Assembly (NCBI RefSeq): GCF_959029255.1
Contig: NZ_CAUFUE010000043.1
Span: 1 to 29,094, forward strand
Direction: 5' to 3'
From: an uncultured Bacteroides sp.
GTDB lineage: Bacteria; Bacteroidota; Bacteroidia; Bacteroidales; Bacteroidaceae
Length of the DNA stretch: 29,094 bases
Below are positions 8,061-16,428 of the stretch, one piece after another. The translations under genes and the position numbers were made by a program. The notes under the pieces are model-generated. The model was given only the letters and a program-made list of their open reading frames with translations, was not told where the DNA came from and searched no databases. How positions within the stretch are numbered: position 1 is the first letter of the stretch; every line of letters begins with the position of its first letter.

Positions 8061-9764
8061 TTATTTGCAATGCTTCTGAATGAGTTCATCCACATTGGGA
8101 TCACCCAACTCTTTCGCTTTGGCAAAACTCTCGCAAGCTTCCTGTTTCTTCTTCATCTGCAACTGGGCAATTCCCATCAGACGATAGGCCTCGGCATATT
8201 TAGAATCTATTGCCAAAGCGTCCTGCAAAACCTTCAAAGCTTCTTCATTACGTCCTACGCGCATATTTACTACCGCCAGTTCGGCATAGTAAGTCAGTTC
8301 TTTCGGGTTCAGTTCGATAGCTTTTGCCATATCGTCCAATGCGCGCTGGAACTGCTTTGCTTTCATGGCAGCTTGTTCACGATAGTAATAGAACACGTCG
8401 TTCACATTACCCTTCACAGCTTTATAATAGGCATCATAATCGAGTATCGCTCCACGTGCCTGGTTTGCATCCATGCGTACCCTTGCACGTTCCAATAAAT
8501 AAGGTGCGGCTTCCGTCGTATAAGGTTCCGTGAAACGGGACATGCAACTATCCATCAGAGCCAGTACTTCCTGAGCAGGGGCTTTCATCAGTTCTTTAGT
8601 TTTGGCAGTACTGAAGAAGGTTGCAGGTGATACCAGATTAGTTTGGTTTACCTTCTCGTAACAAGCAAGCGCTGCGGCGTAATTTTGTTTGGCAAACTCG
8701 ATATCACCTTCCAACTGAACATAGACCGGAAGTTCCTCAATGGCTATCGCTTTCTTTATCTCCTCCAAAGCCTTGTCGTATGACCAGTCTTTATATGCCT
8801 TTTCCGGCTGTCCCAGTATATAATTATAAATCAGCTTGGCACGATTATAATAAACATCATCCTTCTTGCTCGCCACGTCCAAGGCTTTGTCCAAATCGAC
8901 TACCACTTTAGCCATGGAAGCATCATCTTGGGACACATATATTTGCTGCGTAGCACGACGGACATAACCATCTGCGCTATTCGGATACTGGGCCACAAAG
9001 TCATCCAGCAATTGGGAATATTTCTCTGGCGAAACCTGTGAAGAAGCCATATAAAGGAAGACCAGAGCTGTTTCCTCAGTATCGGGCAGGGCTTTCTTAA
9101 TGCCGATATTCTTCAAAGACATATCACTAAAAGAGAATGCACTTACTGTCTGCGCCATTGCAAAGTTAGCATCTACCGCATAGCATATCGTGGCTGTATC
9201 CTTACCGGATGATTTCTGAGTCAACGCAAATACTTGCCCTTCTTCAGTCATCACGGGACAACTCACCATCTTATCCTTAAGATGTACATTGAGCGTATAA
9301 TAATAGTATTTATCAGAGAATTTATCTTCAGCCTTCACCTGACCGGAAGTATAAGAACGGTCTTTCTGCGTGGAATATGGCAATATATATACTGTAGCAT
9401 CCACAACGGGATTTACTGTTGACAAAGTCAGTGCAGGAACTTTCTTGGAGGTGATGCCTACACGAAACTTGATGACATCGTACATGTCATTTGCGCCCAT
9501 GATGGAAACTACCGGCATCTGCGTACCTTCCGAATTCATCACTACAGCACGCTGGGCACCTTTGAACAGTGAATAATCGGACAAAGCGATACCGTCTTCC
9601 GTTACGAAGAACCCGTTTCCGGTATTCAGTATTTTGTCATTCTCATCGTATGTCACCACCGAAAAGACGGCGCGCTTGGCTTTCTCTACCCATTTGGGCG
9701 CTTGAGCTACACTCCACTGAGCCAAGAGACAGAGGATGAGCATCAAGAATACTTTTTTTCTCAT
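8061..9764 (-). CDS. Secreted trypsin-like pseudoprotease with TPR repeats
   Basis: This 567-residue protein has a signal peptide (residues 1-20, cut near SVAQA), a trypsin/HtrA-like domain at about 25-205, and tetratricopeptide repeats from about 255 to the end (for example YAEAYRLMGIAQLQMKKKQEACESFAKAKEL). The protease core is recognisable (GNGFFVTEDGIALSD; MYDVIKFRV with Asp96; EEGQVFAL). The catalytic His position is Ser65 and the nucleophile Ser position is Val167, so it should not cleave peptides. It is likely a periplasmic binding or scaffold protein. It ends the dnaN-to-rlmB gene run and follows a 22-bp repeat array. Confidence 0.82.
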   Translation of the reverse strand: MRKKVFLMLILCLLAQWSVAQAPKWVEKAKRAVFSVVTYDENDKILNTGNGFFVTEDGIALSDYSLFKGAQRAVVMNSEGTQMPVVSIMGANDMYDVIKFRVGITSKKVPALTLSTVNPVVDATVYILPYSTQKDRSYTSGQVKAEDKFSDKYYYYTLNVHLKDKMVSCPVMTEEGQVFALTQKSSGKDTATICYAVDANFAMAQTVSAFSFSDMSLKNIGIKKALPDTEETALVFLYMASSQVSPEKYSQLLDDFVAQYPNSADGYVRRATQQIYVSQDDASMAKVVVDLDKALDVASKKDDVYYNRAKLIYNYILGQPEKAYKDWSYDKALEEIKKAIAIEELPVYVQLEGDIEFAKQNYAAALACYEKVNQTNLVSPATFFSTAKTKELMKAPAQEVLALMDSCMSRFTEPYTTEAAPYLLERARVRMDANQARGAILDYDAYYKAVKGNVNDVFYYYREQAAMKAKQFQRALDDMAKAIELNPKELTYYAELAVVNMRVGRNEEALKVLQDALAIDSKYAEAYRLMGIAQLQMKKKQEACESFAKAKELGDPNVDELIQKHCK

Positions 9765-9790
9765 ATTTCATTCATTGTTATATCATAGAA

Positions 9791-9900
9791 AAACACATCA
9801 TGTACTTGAAATAAACGCATCATGTATTTGCATCAAACAGATGATATATTCACATCAAACGTACCATCTGTTCAGGGCAAACGCACCATCTGTTTTTTAA
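9791..9900. repeat. Five-copy degenerate tandem repeat with exact 22-bp period
   Basis: AAAC begins at 9791, 9813, 9835, 9857 and 9879, each 22 bases apart. Units share AAACGCATCATGTATTTG with variation: copies 1-2 read CATCATGTA and copies 4-5 read ACCATCTGTT. The fifth copy includes the last base pairs of rlmB with its stop at 9897-9899. The array fills the DNA between rlmB and the TPR gene and would lie in the 5' leader of the latter. Its function is unknown. Confidence 0.75.
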
Positions 9901-10643
9901 GGTTCTGTAATGCGTTGTTTCACGGCTTCATAAATCAAGATACCTGCCGCAACGGACACGTTGAGAGATTCTATGGAACCGAGCATGGGAATTTTTACCC
10001 ACTCGTCACACAACGCCAAATTGTCGTATGAAACACCCTTATCCTCAGCGCCCATGATGATACACATGGGACCGGTATAATCCGCCTTTGTATAATCGTA
10101 ATCTCCTTTTTCAGTAGCCGCTACAATGTGGAAGCCACTGTTTTTGAGATATTGCAAGGTATCTTTCAGGTTCTGTTCGCGACAAACGGGCAATGTATGC
10201 AACGCACCTGCCGAGGTTTTCATTGCATCGGCATTCACCGACACACTGTTTTTGGCCGGAATTATCACCGCATCTACCGCCGCGCATTCACACGTGCGGG
10301 CAATGGCACCGAAGTTACGGACATCTGTAATACCATCCAACATAACAAACAAGGGATTCTTGCCTTGCTCGAAAAGGAACGGCACCAGGTCTTCGGTCTT
10401 TTGGTAAGTAACAGCCGAAACAAAGGCTATCACTCCCTGATGGTTCTTACGCGTAATACGGTTGATACGTTCTACCGGGACGCGCTGCACCGGAATTAAA
10501 GTTCCCTTTAAAGCCGCAAACAGTTCTTTGGATAAATCACTCTGGATGTCTTTCTTAACCAATATCTTGTCTATCTCTTTTCCTGCTTGGATGGCTTCAA
10601 TCACAGCACGGACGCCGAAAATCATTTCACTTTTATCTGTCAT
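9897..10643 (-). CDS. rlmB: TrmH/SpoU family 23S rRNA 2'-O-methyltransferase (RlmB-like)
   Basis: This 248-residue protein has an N-terminal L30e-like substrate-binding domain (MIFGVRAVIEAIQAGKEIDKILVKK) and a C-terminal SPOUT methyltransferase domain. SpoU motifs are visible as DGITDVRNFGAIARTCECAAVDAVI, the AdoMet-knot IMGAEDKGVS and LGSIESLNVSVAAGILIYEAVKQR. RlmB methylates the ribose of G2251 in 23S rRNA in E. coli. Length and both domains fit RlmB better than TrmL. The exact target is inferred from the family. Confidence 0.9.
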   Translation of the reverse strand: MTDKSEMIFGVRAVIEAIQAGKEIDKILVKKDIQSDLSKELFAALKGTLIPVQRVPVERINRITRKNHQGVIAFVSAVTYQKTEDLVPFLFEQGKNPLFVMLDGITDVRNFGAIARTCECAAVDAVIIPAKNSVSVNADAMKTSAGALHTLPVCREQNLKDTLQYLKNSGFHIVAATEKGDYDYTKADYTGPMCIIMGAEDKGVSYDNLALCDEWVKIPMLGSIESLNVSVAAGILIYEAVKQRITEP

Positions 10644-10773
10644 CTTTTCATTTACAATTTTACGATTTACAATTTACAATTTACGATTTACGATTGGAGT
10701 TACTTCTTTATATTAACTCTAACCTTGATTTTCAACTATGAATTCTTAGCTCTCAATTATCAACTATGAATTC
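10644..10773. repeat. AT-rich intergenic simple repeats between rlmB and recN
   Basis: The gap holds runs of (A)TTTACRATTTAC at about 10650-10695 and a 16-bp direct repeat, CAACTATGAATTCTTA, at 10733-10748 and 10761-10776. The second copy overlaps the recN stop codon. No gene, promoter box or stem-loop stands out. Confidence 0.6.
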
Positions 10774-12438
10774 TTAACTTTTGATTTTCAAGAGAGCTTT
10801 CGCATTATTCAAAGCAGCTTCGGTCAAAGTAGCACCACTTAGCATGTGGGCTATTTCTTCTATCCGTTCTCCATCGGTCAGACGACGGATATGGCTGTTT
10901 GTTTCTGTCTCATTATCCTGTTTGTACACTTTATAGTGGGCACGTCCGCGTGCAGCAATCTGCGGCAGATGGGTGATACTGATAACCTGACGGTCGTGGT
11001 CGCCCATTTCCTGCATGATATCCGCCATACGGTCGGCAATCTCGCCGGAGACTCCGGTATCTATCTCATCGAATACGATGGTAGGCAGCTTCACCGCTCC
11101 GGCTATCATCGCCTTGACTGATAGCATCACACGGGCTATTTCACCACCGGAAGCTACTGAAGAGATACTCTGCAAAGTTCCGTTTTTATTGGCGGAGAAC
11201 AAAAAGTTGACCGTATCCGCGCCATGTACCCCCGGTTCTTTGCGCAATCCTATTTCTACTTGGAAACGGACATTGGGCATGCCCAACGGTATCAGGCGGG
11301 CAGCCATTTGCTTCTCTACTTCACGGGCGGCGGCAGTACGGGCTTTTGTCAATACGGCAGCCTGCTTTTTCACCTTATTATATAAGGACTCGCAACGGGC
11401 TTTCAGTTCTTCTATCTGCTCGTCCGAGGAGGTAATATTAGAAAGCTTGGCTGAATATTCTTCTGACAACGCCAACAACTCGTCTACCGTAGAGACCCGG
11501 TGCTTCTGCTGCAACGAATAAATCAGATTGAGCCGATCGTTCACCTCATCCAGACGGACGGGGTTAAACTCTATTTCTTCTTCCTTATTGGAAATCTCCT
11601 GAGAAATGTCTTTCAGTTCGATGTAAGTACTTTCCAAGCGTTCGGCAAGTTCTCCGGCCGAGGAATAGACTTTTTGTAAACCTTGCATCGTGTTCAGACA
11701 CTCTTTCAAAGCAGAAAGCAGTCCTCCTTCATCCGACATCATAATATGGTCGGCACGATACAAACCTGCTTTTATTTCTTCGGCATGGCTCAAGGTATCG
11801 GCTTCCTGTTCCAGTTCCTCTTGCTCACCGGCAGCCAGATGGGCTTCTTCCAACTGTTCCAACTGGAAACGGACATAATCTTCATCCGCCCTATCCTGCT
11901 CGGCACGTGCAGTCAGCTCTTCCAAATCCTGCTGCGCCTGCTTCCACTCCCGATAGAGAGACTGGTAGACCGACAAGGTTTCTTCATCGTGCGCCAATAT
12001 ATCCAGCACATTGAGTTGGAAACCTTCCTTGTTCAGCAACAGGTTCTGGTGTTGTGAATGGACATCAATCAGCTGTTCGCCCAGTTCTTTCATCTGCACC
12101 AATGAGGCGGGAGTATCGTTGATAAAAGCACGGCTCTTGCCCGAGGCATAAACTTCACGACGGAGAATACATTCGTCTTCATACTCCAGTTCATTCTCTT
12201 CAAAGAATGGACGCATGCCGTATGCGCCTATCTCGAAACGGGCTTCAATCACACATTTTGAAGCGCCCAAACGGATGGATTTTACATCGGCACGTTGTCC
12301 CAGCAGCAAGCCGATAGCACCCAAAATAATAGATTTTCCGGCACCGGTTTCTCCTGTTATCACGGAAAAACCACTATCGAAGTTTATATCGAGTTTCTCG
12401 ATAAGAGCGTAATTCTGTATGTAAAGTGAACGCAACAT
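10774..12438 (-). CDS. recN: DNA repair protein RecN
   Basis: This 554-residue SMC-like ATPase acts in recombinational repair of double-strand breaks. Walker A is GETGAGKS (29-36) after MLRSLYIQNYALIEKLDINF. The middle, about 155-375, is charged and coiled-coil-like. The C-terminal head carries the ABC signature region SSVASGGEIARVMLSVKAM and Walker B IVFDEIDTGVSG, then the QVISITHLPQIAA switch. Length is normal and the domain order is complete. It starts 34 bases after the coaBC stop, suggesting one transcript with it. Confidence 0.96.
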   Translation of the reverse strand: MLRSLYIQNYALIEKLDINFDSGFSVITGETGAGKSIILGAIGLLLGQRADVKSIRLGASKCVIEARFEIGAYGMRPFFEENELEYEDECILRREVYASGKSRAFINDTPASLVQMKELGEQLIDVHSQHQNLLLNKEGFQLNVLDILAHDEETLSVYQSLYREWKQAQQDLEELTARAEQDRADEDYVRFQLEQLEEAHLAAGEQEELEQEADTLSHAEEIKAGLYRADHIMMSDEGGLLSALKECLNTMQGLQKVYSSAGELAERLESTYIELKDISQEISNKEEEIEFNPVRLDEVNDRLNLIYSLQQKHRVSTVDELLALSEEYSAKLSNITSSDEQIEELKARCESLYNKVKKQAAVLTKARTAAAREVEKQMAARLIPLGMPNVRFQVEIGLRKEPGVHGADTVNFLFSANKNGTLQSISSVASGGEIARVMLSVKAMIAGAVKLPTIVFDEIDTGVSGEIADRMADIMQEMGDHDRQVISITHLPQIAARGRAHYKVYKQDNETETNSHIRRLTDGERIEEIAHMLSGATLTEAALNNAKALLKIKS

Positions 12439-12472
12439 GGCTACATTTACAGTTTAATGATATACTAATTAA

Positions 12473-13696
12473 TCATTTACTCTTCAGCACCTCTACCAGG
12501 TGGTTTACGATGTCAACGGCTACTTCCGCTTTGGACTTCAACGGATAGTCGGTCTTACCTTTCCGGTCTATGATACTGACTTTATTGGTATCGCAACGAA
12601 AACCTGCCCCTTTATCATTCAAAGAGTTGAGTACGATAAAGTCCAGATTTTTCCGGTTCAGTTTATCTTCCGCATTATGCTGTTCATCATTCGTTTCAAG
12701 AGCAAATCCTGCCAATACTTTCTTCGGGTACAGCGCTTTCTGATTTCCCAAATAAGCAGCTATATCCCGTGTCGGTTTCAGGTTCAATGTCATCTCACCT
12801 GTCTTTTCCCGTTTGATTTTCTGATCTGCCACCTGCTCCGGTGTATAGTCGGCTACAGCTGCGGTCAGGATAGCGGCATCCGCATCACCAAAAAACGCGG
12901 TAGCGGCACTGAACATCTGTTCTGCCGACTCCACATCATGCCTCATGAAAACCGGATAATGTGTCCGTTGCTGCACAGGACCCGTCACCAATATAACTTT
13001 CGCACCCCTGCTTGTACATTCATCGGCAAGGGCAAAACCCATCTTACCGGAAGAATAGTTACCAATGAAACGCACCGGATCAATTTTCTCGTAAGTCGGT
13101 CCGGTAGTTATCAGAATAGTCTTTCCTAACAAATCGCCTTCCCTTTTTGCAAAGTATTCTTCCAGATAGCGGATTATGATTTCCGGTTCCTCCATTCGCC
13201 CTTTACCTACCAAGTGGCTTGCCAATTCACCCGTACCCGGTTCAATGATATGATTTCCATAAGAACGCAGTATGTCCAAATTCTTCTGTGTAGACGGATG
13301 GGCATACATATCCAAATCCATGGCGGGAGCAACGAATACAGGAGCTTTTGCCGAAAGATAAGTGGTTATCAACATATTGTCGGCGATGCCATTTGCCATT
13401 TTTCCGATGGTAGAAGCGGTTGCGGGAGCTATCAGCATGGCATCTGCCCACAGGCCTAAATCCACATGGCTGTTCCACGTACCGTCACGTTGCGCAAAGA
13501 ACTCGCTGATAACAGGTTTGCTGGTCAGGGCAGACAAAGTAATAGGTGTAATAAATTCCTTACCGGCAGGAGTTATTACAACTTGTACTTCCGCTCCCCG
13601 CTTTATCAATCCACGAATAATATAGCATGCCTTGTATGCAGCGATACTTCCCGTAATACCCAATACGATTTTTTTTCCTTTCAGTGTATTTGCCAT
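12473..13696 (-). CDS. coaBC: Bifunctional phosphopantothenoylcysteine decarboxylase/phosphopantothenate-cysteine ligase
   Basis: This 407-residue enzyme carries two consecutive steps of coenzyme A synthesis. The N-terminal flavoprotein CoaC domain (about 1-185) has GITGSIAAYKA and His77 (SHVDL). The C-terminal CoaB domain has TTGPTYEKIDPVRFIGNYSS, AAVADYTP and NKVSIIDRKG. Two CoaC motifs depart from the E. coli pattern: the P-x-M-N motif reads PAMD (124-127) and the substrate-clamp Cys is replaced by Ser160 (GELASHLVGKGRM). The full set of surrounding motifs says the gene is intact. Confidence 0.95.
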   Translation of the reverse strand: MANTLKGKKIVLGITGSIAAYKACYIIRGLIKRGAEVQVVITPAGKEFITPITLSALTSKPVISEFFAQRDGTWNSHVDLGLWADAMLIAPATASTIGKMANGIADNMLITTYLSAKAPVFVAPAMDLDMYAHPSTQKNLDILRSYGNHIIEPGTGELASHLVGKGRMEEPEIIIRYLEEYFAKREGDLLGKTILITTGPTYEKIDPVRFIGNYSSGKMGFALADECTSRGAKVILVTGPVQQRTHYPVFMRHDVESAEQMFSAATAFFGDADAAILTAAVADYTPEQVADQKIKREKTGEMTLNLKPTRDIAAYLGNQKALYPKKVLAGFALETNDEQHNAEDKLNRKNLDFIVLNSLNDKGAGFRCDTNKVSIIDRKGKTDYPLKSKAEVAVDIVNHLVEVLKSK

Positions 13697-13773
13697 GAAA
13701 ATTACAAATTACTAATTACAAATAGCGTCAATTGTATTCAATTTACGTGAACTGTCACCAATATGAGGGATTA

Positions 13774-14544
13774 TTATTTTTGAGTCATTTCACGCAAGCG
13801 GATTTTAGTCAGCATAGCTTTGGTATTCAGCGTGAAGTCACTGTTCTGTATCCAGCTATAGTAACCGGGATCGCGCTTCAACACATCAGAGACAGGCATG
13901 CCTTTGTATTTACCGAAGTTAAAGATTTCCACACCCTTTTCATCATAAACCATGCGACCGGCAAAGTCTACGTTTTTATTAAAGCTGGAGTAATCCGCAA
14001 GGAAGGCAATGTCATTCTGCAATTCCTCATAGCGGTCGAGTTGCGACATCAGCACTTCGTAGGTGGCACGGGTATCGGCTTCTGCGGTATGGGCATCTTC
14101 CAGGTTCTTGCCGCAATAAAATTTATAAGCGGCAGACAGTGTACGTTGTTCCATTTTGTGGAAAATTACCTGTACATCCACAAATTTACGTTTAGATATA
14201 TCAATATCCACATCGGCACGCAAAAACTCTTCGGCTAGCACAGGGATATCGAAACGGTTGGAATTGAAACCGGCAAGATCGCATCCCTCGATGTCATTGG
14301 CTATGTTTCGCGCCACTTCCTTGAAAGTAGGACAATCTGCTATATCTTCATCATAGATACCATGAACGGCAGATGCCTCGGCAGGAATATGCATTTCAGG
14401 ATTGATACGCATAGTCTTAGCCTCTTCATTGCCGTTAGGATATACCTTGAGATAACAAATTTCCACTATTCGGTCTGTATTGATATTGGTACCCGTAGTC
14501 TCCAAATCGAAAAAAACAATCGGGTTCTTCAAATTTAATTTCAT
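13774..14544 (-). CDS. DEDDh 3'-5' exonuclease with C-terminal DUF3820-like region
   Basis: This 256-residue protein has a DnaQ-like exonuclease domain at about 9-180: VFFDLETTG (Asp13, Glu15), AGFNSNRFDIPVL, and HTAEADTRATYEVL supplying the DEDDh His and Asp. A short C-terminal segment, FNFGKYKGMPVSDVLKRD followed by YYSWIQ, resembles the DUF3820 domain often fused to such nucleases. It lies next to dnaN, so it may act with the replication machinery, perhaps as a proofreading or repair nuclease. That role is inference from family and position. Confidence 0.88.
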   Translation of the reverse strand: MKLNLKNPIVFFDLETTGTNINTDRIVEICYLKVYPNGNEEAKTMRINPEMHIPAEASAVHGIYDEDIADCPTFKEVARNIANDIEGCDLAGFNSNRFDIPVLAEEFLRADVDIDISKRKFVDVQVIFHKMEQRTLSAAYKFYCGKNLEDAHTAEADTRATYEVLMSQLDRYEELQNDIAFLADYSSFNKNVDFAGRMVYDEKGVEIFNFGKYKGMPVSDVLKRDPGYYSWIQNSDFTLNTKAMLTKIRLREMTQK

Positions 14545-14591
14545 TGTGTATTTCTTTATATAAGTTCACTACAAGTACATGAAAACTTTGA

Positions 14592-14670
14592 AACCACAGA
14601 TTACACAGATTAGCACAGATAAATCATATACCGGGAAAATAATCTGTGGAAATCTGTATAATCTGTGGTT
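14592..14670. repeat. Inverted repeat of the CCACAGATTACACAGAT type
   Basis: AACCACAGATTACACAGATT (14592-14611) is matched with one mismatch by the reverse complement of 14651-14670. A further ATCTGTGGA copy lies at 14642-14650. This intergenic repeat type is widespread in bacteria. It fills much of the 158-base gap between dnaN and the exonuclease gene and could form a cruciform or RNA hairpin. Confidence 0.75.
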
Positions 14671-14702
14671 CAATGAGCTAATGTCCTTGTGATGATAAAT
14701 AA

Positions 14703-15827
14703 TTAATCATTCAGCATCATCGGCATCAACAGCATCAGCAAATCTTCATTTTCTTCCTGCTCCACCGGAATGATGACCCCTGCACGTGACGGGTCAGCCA
14801 ATTCGATAATAACTTCATCGGCAGAAATATTATTGAGAATATCAATCAGGAAAGTAGATTTGAAACCAATACTCATCGGGTTGCCGTTATATTGGCATAC
14901 CAAACTTTCTTCAGCAGATGTAGAGAAATCAATATCCTGCGCCGAAATTACAATCAGGTTTTCCTGCATACGCAGTTTGATAAGGCTGCTTGCTTGTGAA
15001 GAGAAGATAGATACGCGGCGCAATGCACCCACCAGTTGTTGGCGGTCTATCGTCACCTTATAAGGATTGTTTTGCGGAATCACAGAGTTATAATTCGGAT
15101 AACGTCCTTCAATCAGGCGGCACACCATTCGATAACTTGCGAGCGTGAACACCGCATTTCGTTCGTCAAATTCGATAATCACCGTGCCTTGTTCCTTCGG
15201 CAACAAGTTTTTCATCAATGAAGCCGGTTTTTTGGGAAGGATGAAAGCAGCACGTTCGTTACCTTTAGCGGCCAACGTTTTACAACGTACCAGCTTATGG
15301 CCGTCGGAAGCCACCATCGTAATATCTTCCGTCGTGATGTCGAAATAAATACCATTCATCACTGGGCGAAGTTCGTCGTCAGCCGTAGCAAATACGGCAC
15401 GGTTGATGCCTCCCAGCAGAATCTGGGCATCCATTTCCACACGTACGGCATTTTCGCCCAGCATAGCCGATTGCGGGAATTCATCGGCATTCTGCCCCAT
15501 CAGGCTGTATTTACCGTTCTGATACTGTACTGTTATTTCCAATGACTCCGTATTAACCTCGAATGTCAACGGTTGCTCGGGAATTTCCTTCAAAGCGTCC
15601 AACAATGTCTTGGCAGTTACGGCAAAACGACCGTCCATATCACTTTCGTTCACTTCAACCGTAGTAACCATGGTCGTTTCACTATCGGAAACAGTTACTG
15701 ACATAGTTCCGTCTTGTAGTTCAAAGAGAAAACAATCCAAAATAGGCAGCGCATTTTTTGAATTAATCACGCGGCTGATAGCCTGCAAATGGCTGGAGAG
15801 CGCAGTACTCGAAACGATAAATTTCAT
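14703..15827 (-). CDS. dnaN: DNA polymerase III sliding clamp, beta subunit
   Basis: This 374-residue protein is the ring-shaped clamp that tethers the replicative polymerase to DNA. The three-domain layout is visible: the start MKFIVSSTALSSHLQAISRVI, domain 2 from RAVFATADDELRPVMNGIYFD, and domain 3 ending with a PVEQEENEDLLMLLMPMML tail, where the usual clamp ends in PMRL. Length is typical. It has a consensus promoter immediately upstream and heads a leftward run through the exonuclease, coaBC and recN genes. Confidence 0.97.
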   Translation of the reverse strand: MKFIVSSTALSSHLQAISRVINSKNALPILDCFLFELQDGTMSVTVSDSETTMVTTVEVNESDMDGRFAVTAKTLLDALKEIPEQPLTFEVNTESLEITVQYQNGKYSLMGQNADEFPQSAMLGENAVRVEMDAQILLGGINRAVFATADDELRPVMNGIYFDITTEDITMVASDGHKLVRCKTLAAKGNERAAFILPKKPASLMKNLLPKEQGTVIIEFDERNAVFTLASYRMVCRLIEGRYPNYNSVIPQNNPYKVTIDRQQLVGALRRVSIFSSQASSLIKLRMQENLIVISAQDIDFSTSAEESLVCQYNGNPMSIGFKSTFLIDILNNISADEVIIELADPSRAGVIIPVEQEENEDLLMLLMPMMLND

Positions 15828-15877
15828 ATATTCTGTGTATTTAAGTTTTAATTTTATCCTTCTTGTTAACTAACGGA

Positions 15878-15908
15878 CAAAGTTAAAAAAAGAATTCCCT
15901 ATGACAAA
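15878..15908 (-). promoter_or_regulatory. Consensus Bacteroides promoter for dnaN
   Basis: On the minus strand TTTG (15908 to 15905), 19 bases, then TAACTTTG (15885 to 15878) match TTTG-N19-TAnnTTTG exactly. Initiation near 15871 would give a leader of about 45 bases to ATG 15827. Confidence 0.85.
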
Positions 15909-15991
15909 GAAATAGCAAGAAAAAACAGCCGTTTATTCGTCTCATATCCCTAAAAAATTGTAACTTCGCCGCATCATTAAAAAAGAGAACA

Positions 15992-16360
15992 ATGGAATTT
16001 ACAGGAAAAATTATCGCTATACTCCAGCCCAGAGGCGGAGTTTCAAAGACAGGCAACGAATGGAAAGCGCAGGAATATGTGATTGAAGACCACGGTCAAT
16101 ATCCCCGTAAAATGTGTTTTGATGTATTCGGAGCAGACAAAATTGATCAATTCAATATCCAAATGGGTGAAGAACTGACCGTTTCTTTCGACGTAGATGC
16201 ACGCCAATGGCAAGATCGCTGGTTCAACAGTATCCGCGCATGGAAAGTAGAACGCGTAAGCGCCGCTGCACCTGCACCGGGCGCTCCTGTTCCACCGCCT
16301 GCACCGACTGCTGCACCCGAATTCTTGGCAGGTGACGCTAAGGATGACCTGCCGTTCTGA
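15992..16360 (+). CDS. DUF3127 protein with SSB-like acidic C-terminus
   Basis: This 122-residue protein has a compact N-terminal domain (1-90) that looks like a small OB-type barrel (MEFTGKIIAILQPRGGVSKTGNEWKAQEYVIE), a Pro/Ala-rich linker (91-109) and the end DDLPF (118-122). Single-stranded DNA-binding proteins have the same layout and end in DDDIPF, which docks repair and replication enzymes. DUF3127 is the recognised family; a DNA-binding role is inference. It diverges from dnaN. Its start at 15992 gives the MEFTG opening. A weak TAACTTCG (15961-15968) lies upstream. Confidence 0.87.
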   Translation: MEFTGKIIAILQPRGGVSKTGNEWKAQEYVIEDHGQYPRKMCFDVFGADKIDQFNIQMGEELTVSFDVDARQWQDRWFNSIRAWKVERVSAAAPAPGAPVPPPAPTAAPEFLAGDAKDDLPF

Positions 16361-16365
16361 TGTAC

Positions 16366-16428
16366 GAATTAAAAATTAAAGGCTGCGCGATGTTTTTTAT
16401 TCATCTCGCAGCCTTTAATTTTTAATTC
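16366..16428. terminator. Long bidirectional hairpin
   Basis: A perfect 22-bp stem pairs 16366-16387 with 16407-16428 around GGCTGCG/CGCAGCC. T-runs within both outer arms would follow the GC core on either strand. It ends the DUF3127 gene and its right arm overlaps the stop codon (16422-16424) of the convergent DUF3352 gene. Confidence 0.88.

Noticed and set aside
9791..9900. CRISPR array from 22-bp units
   Set aside because: Units are tandem and degenerate without unique spacers.
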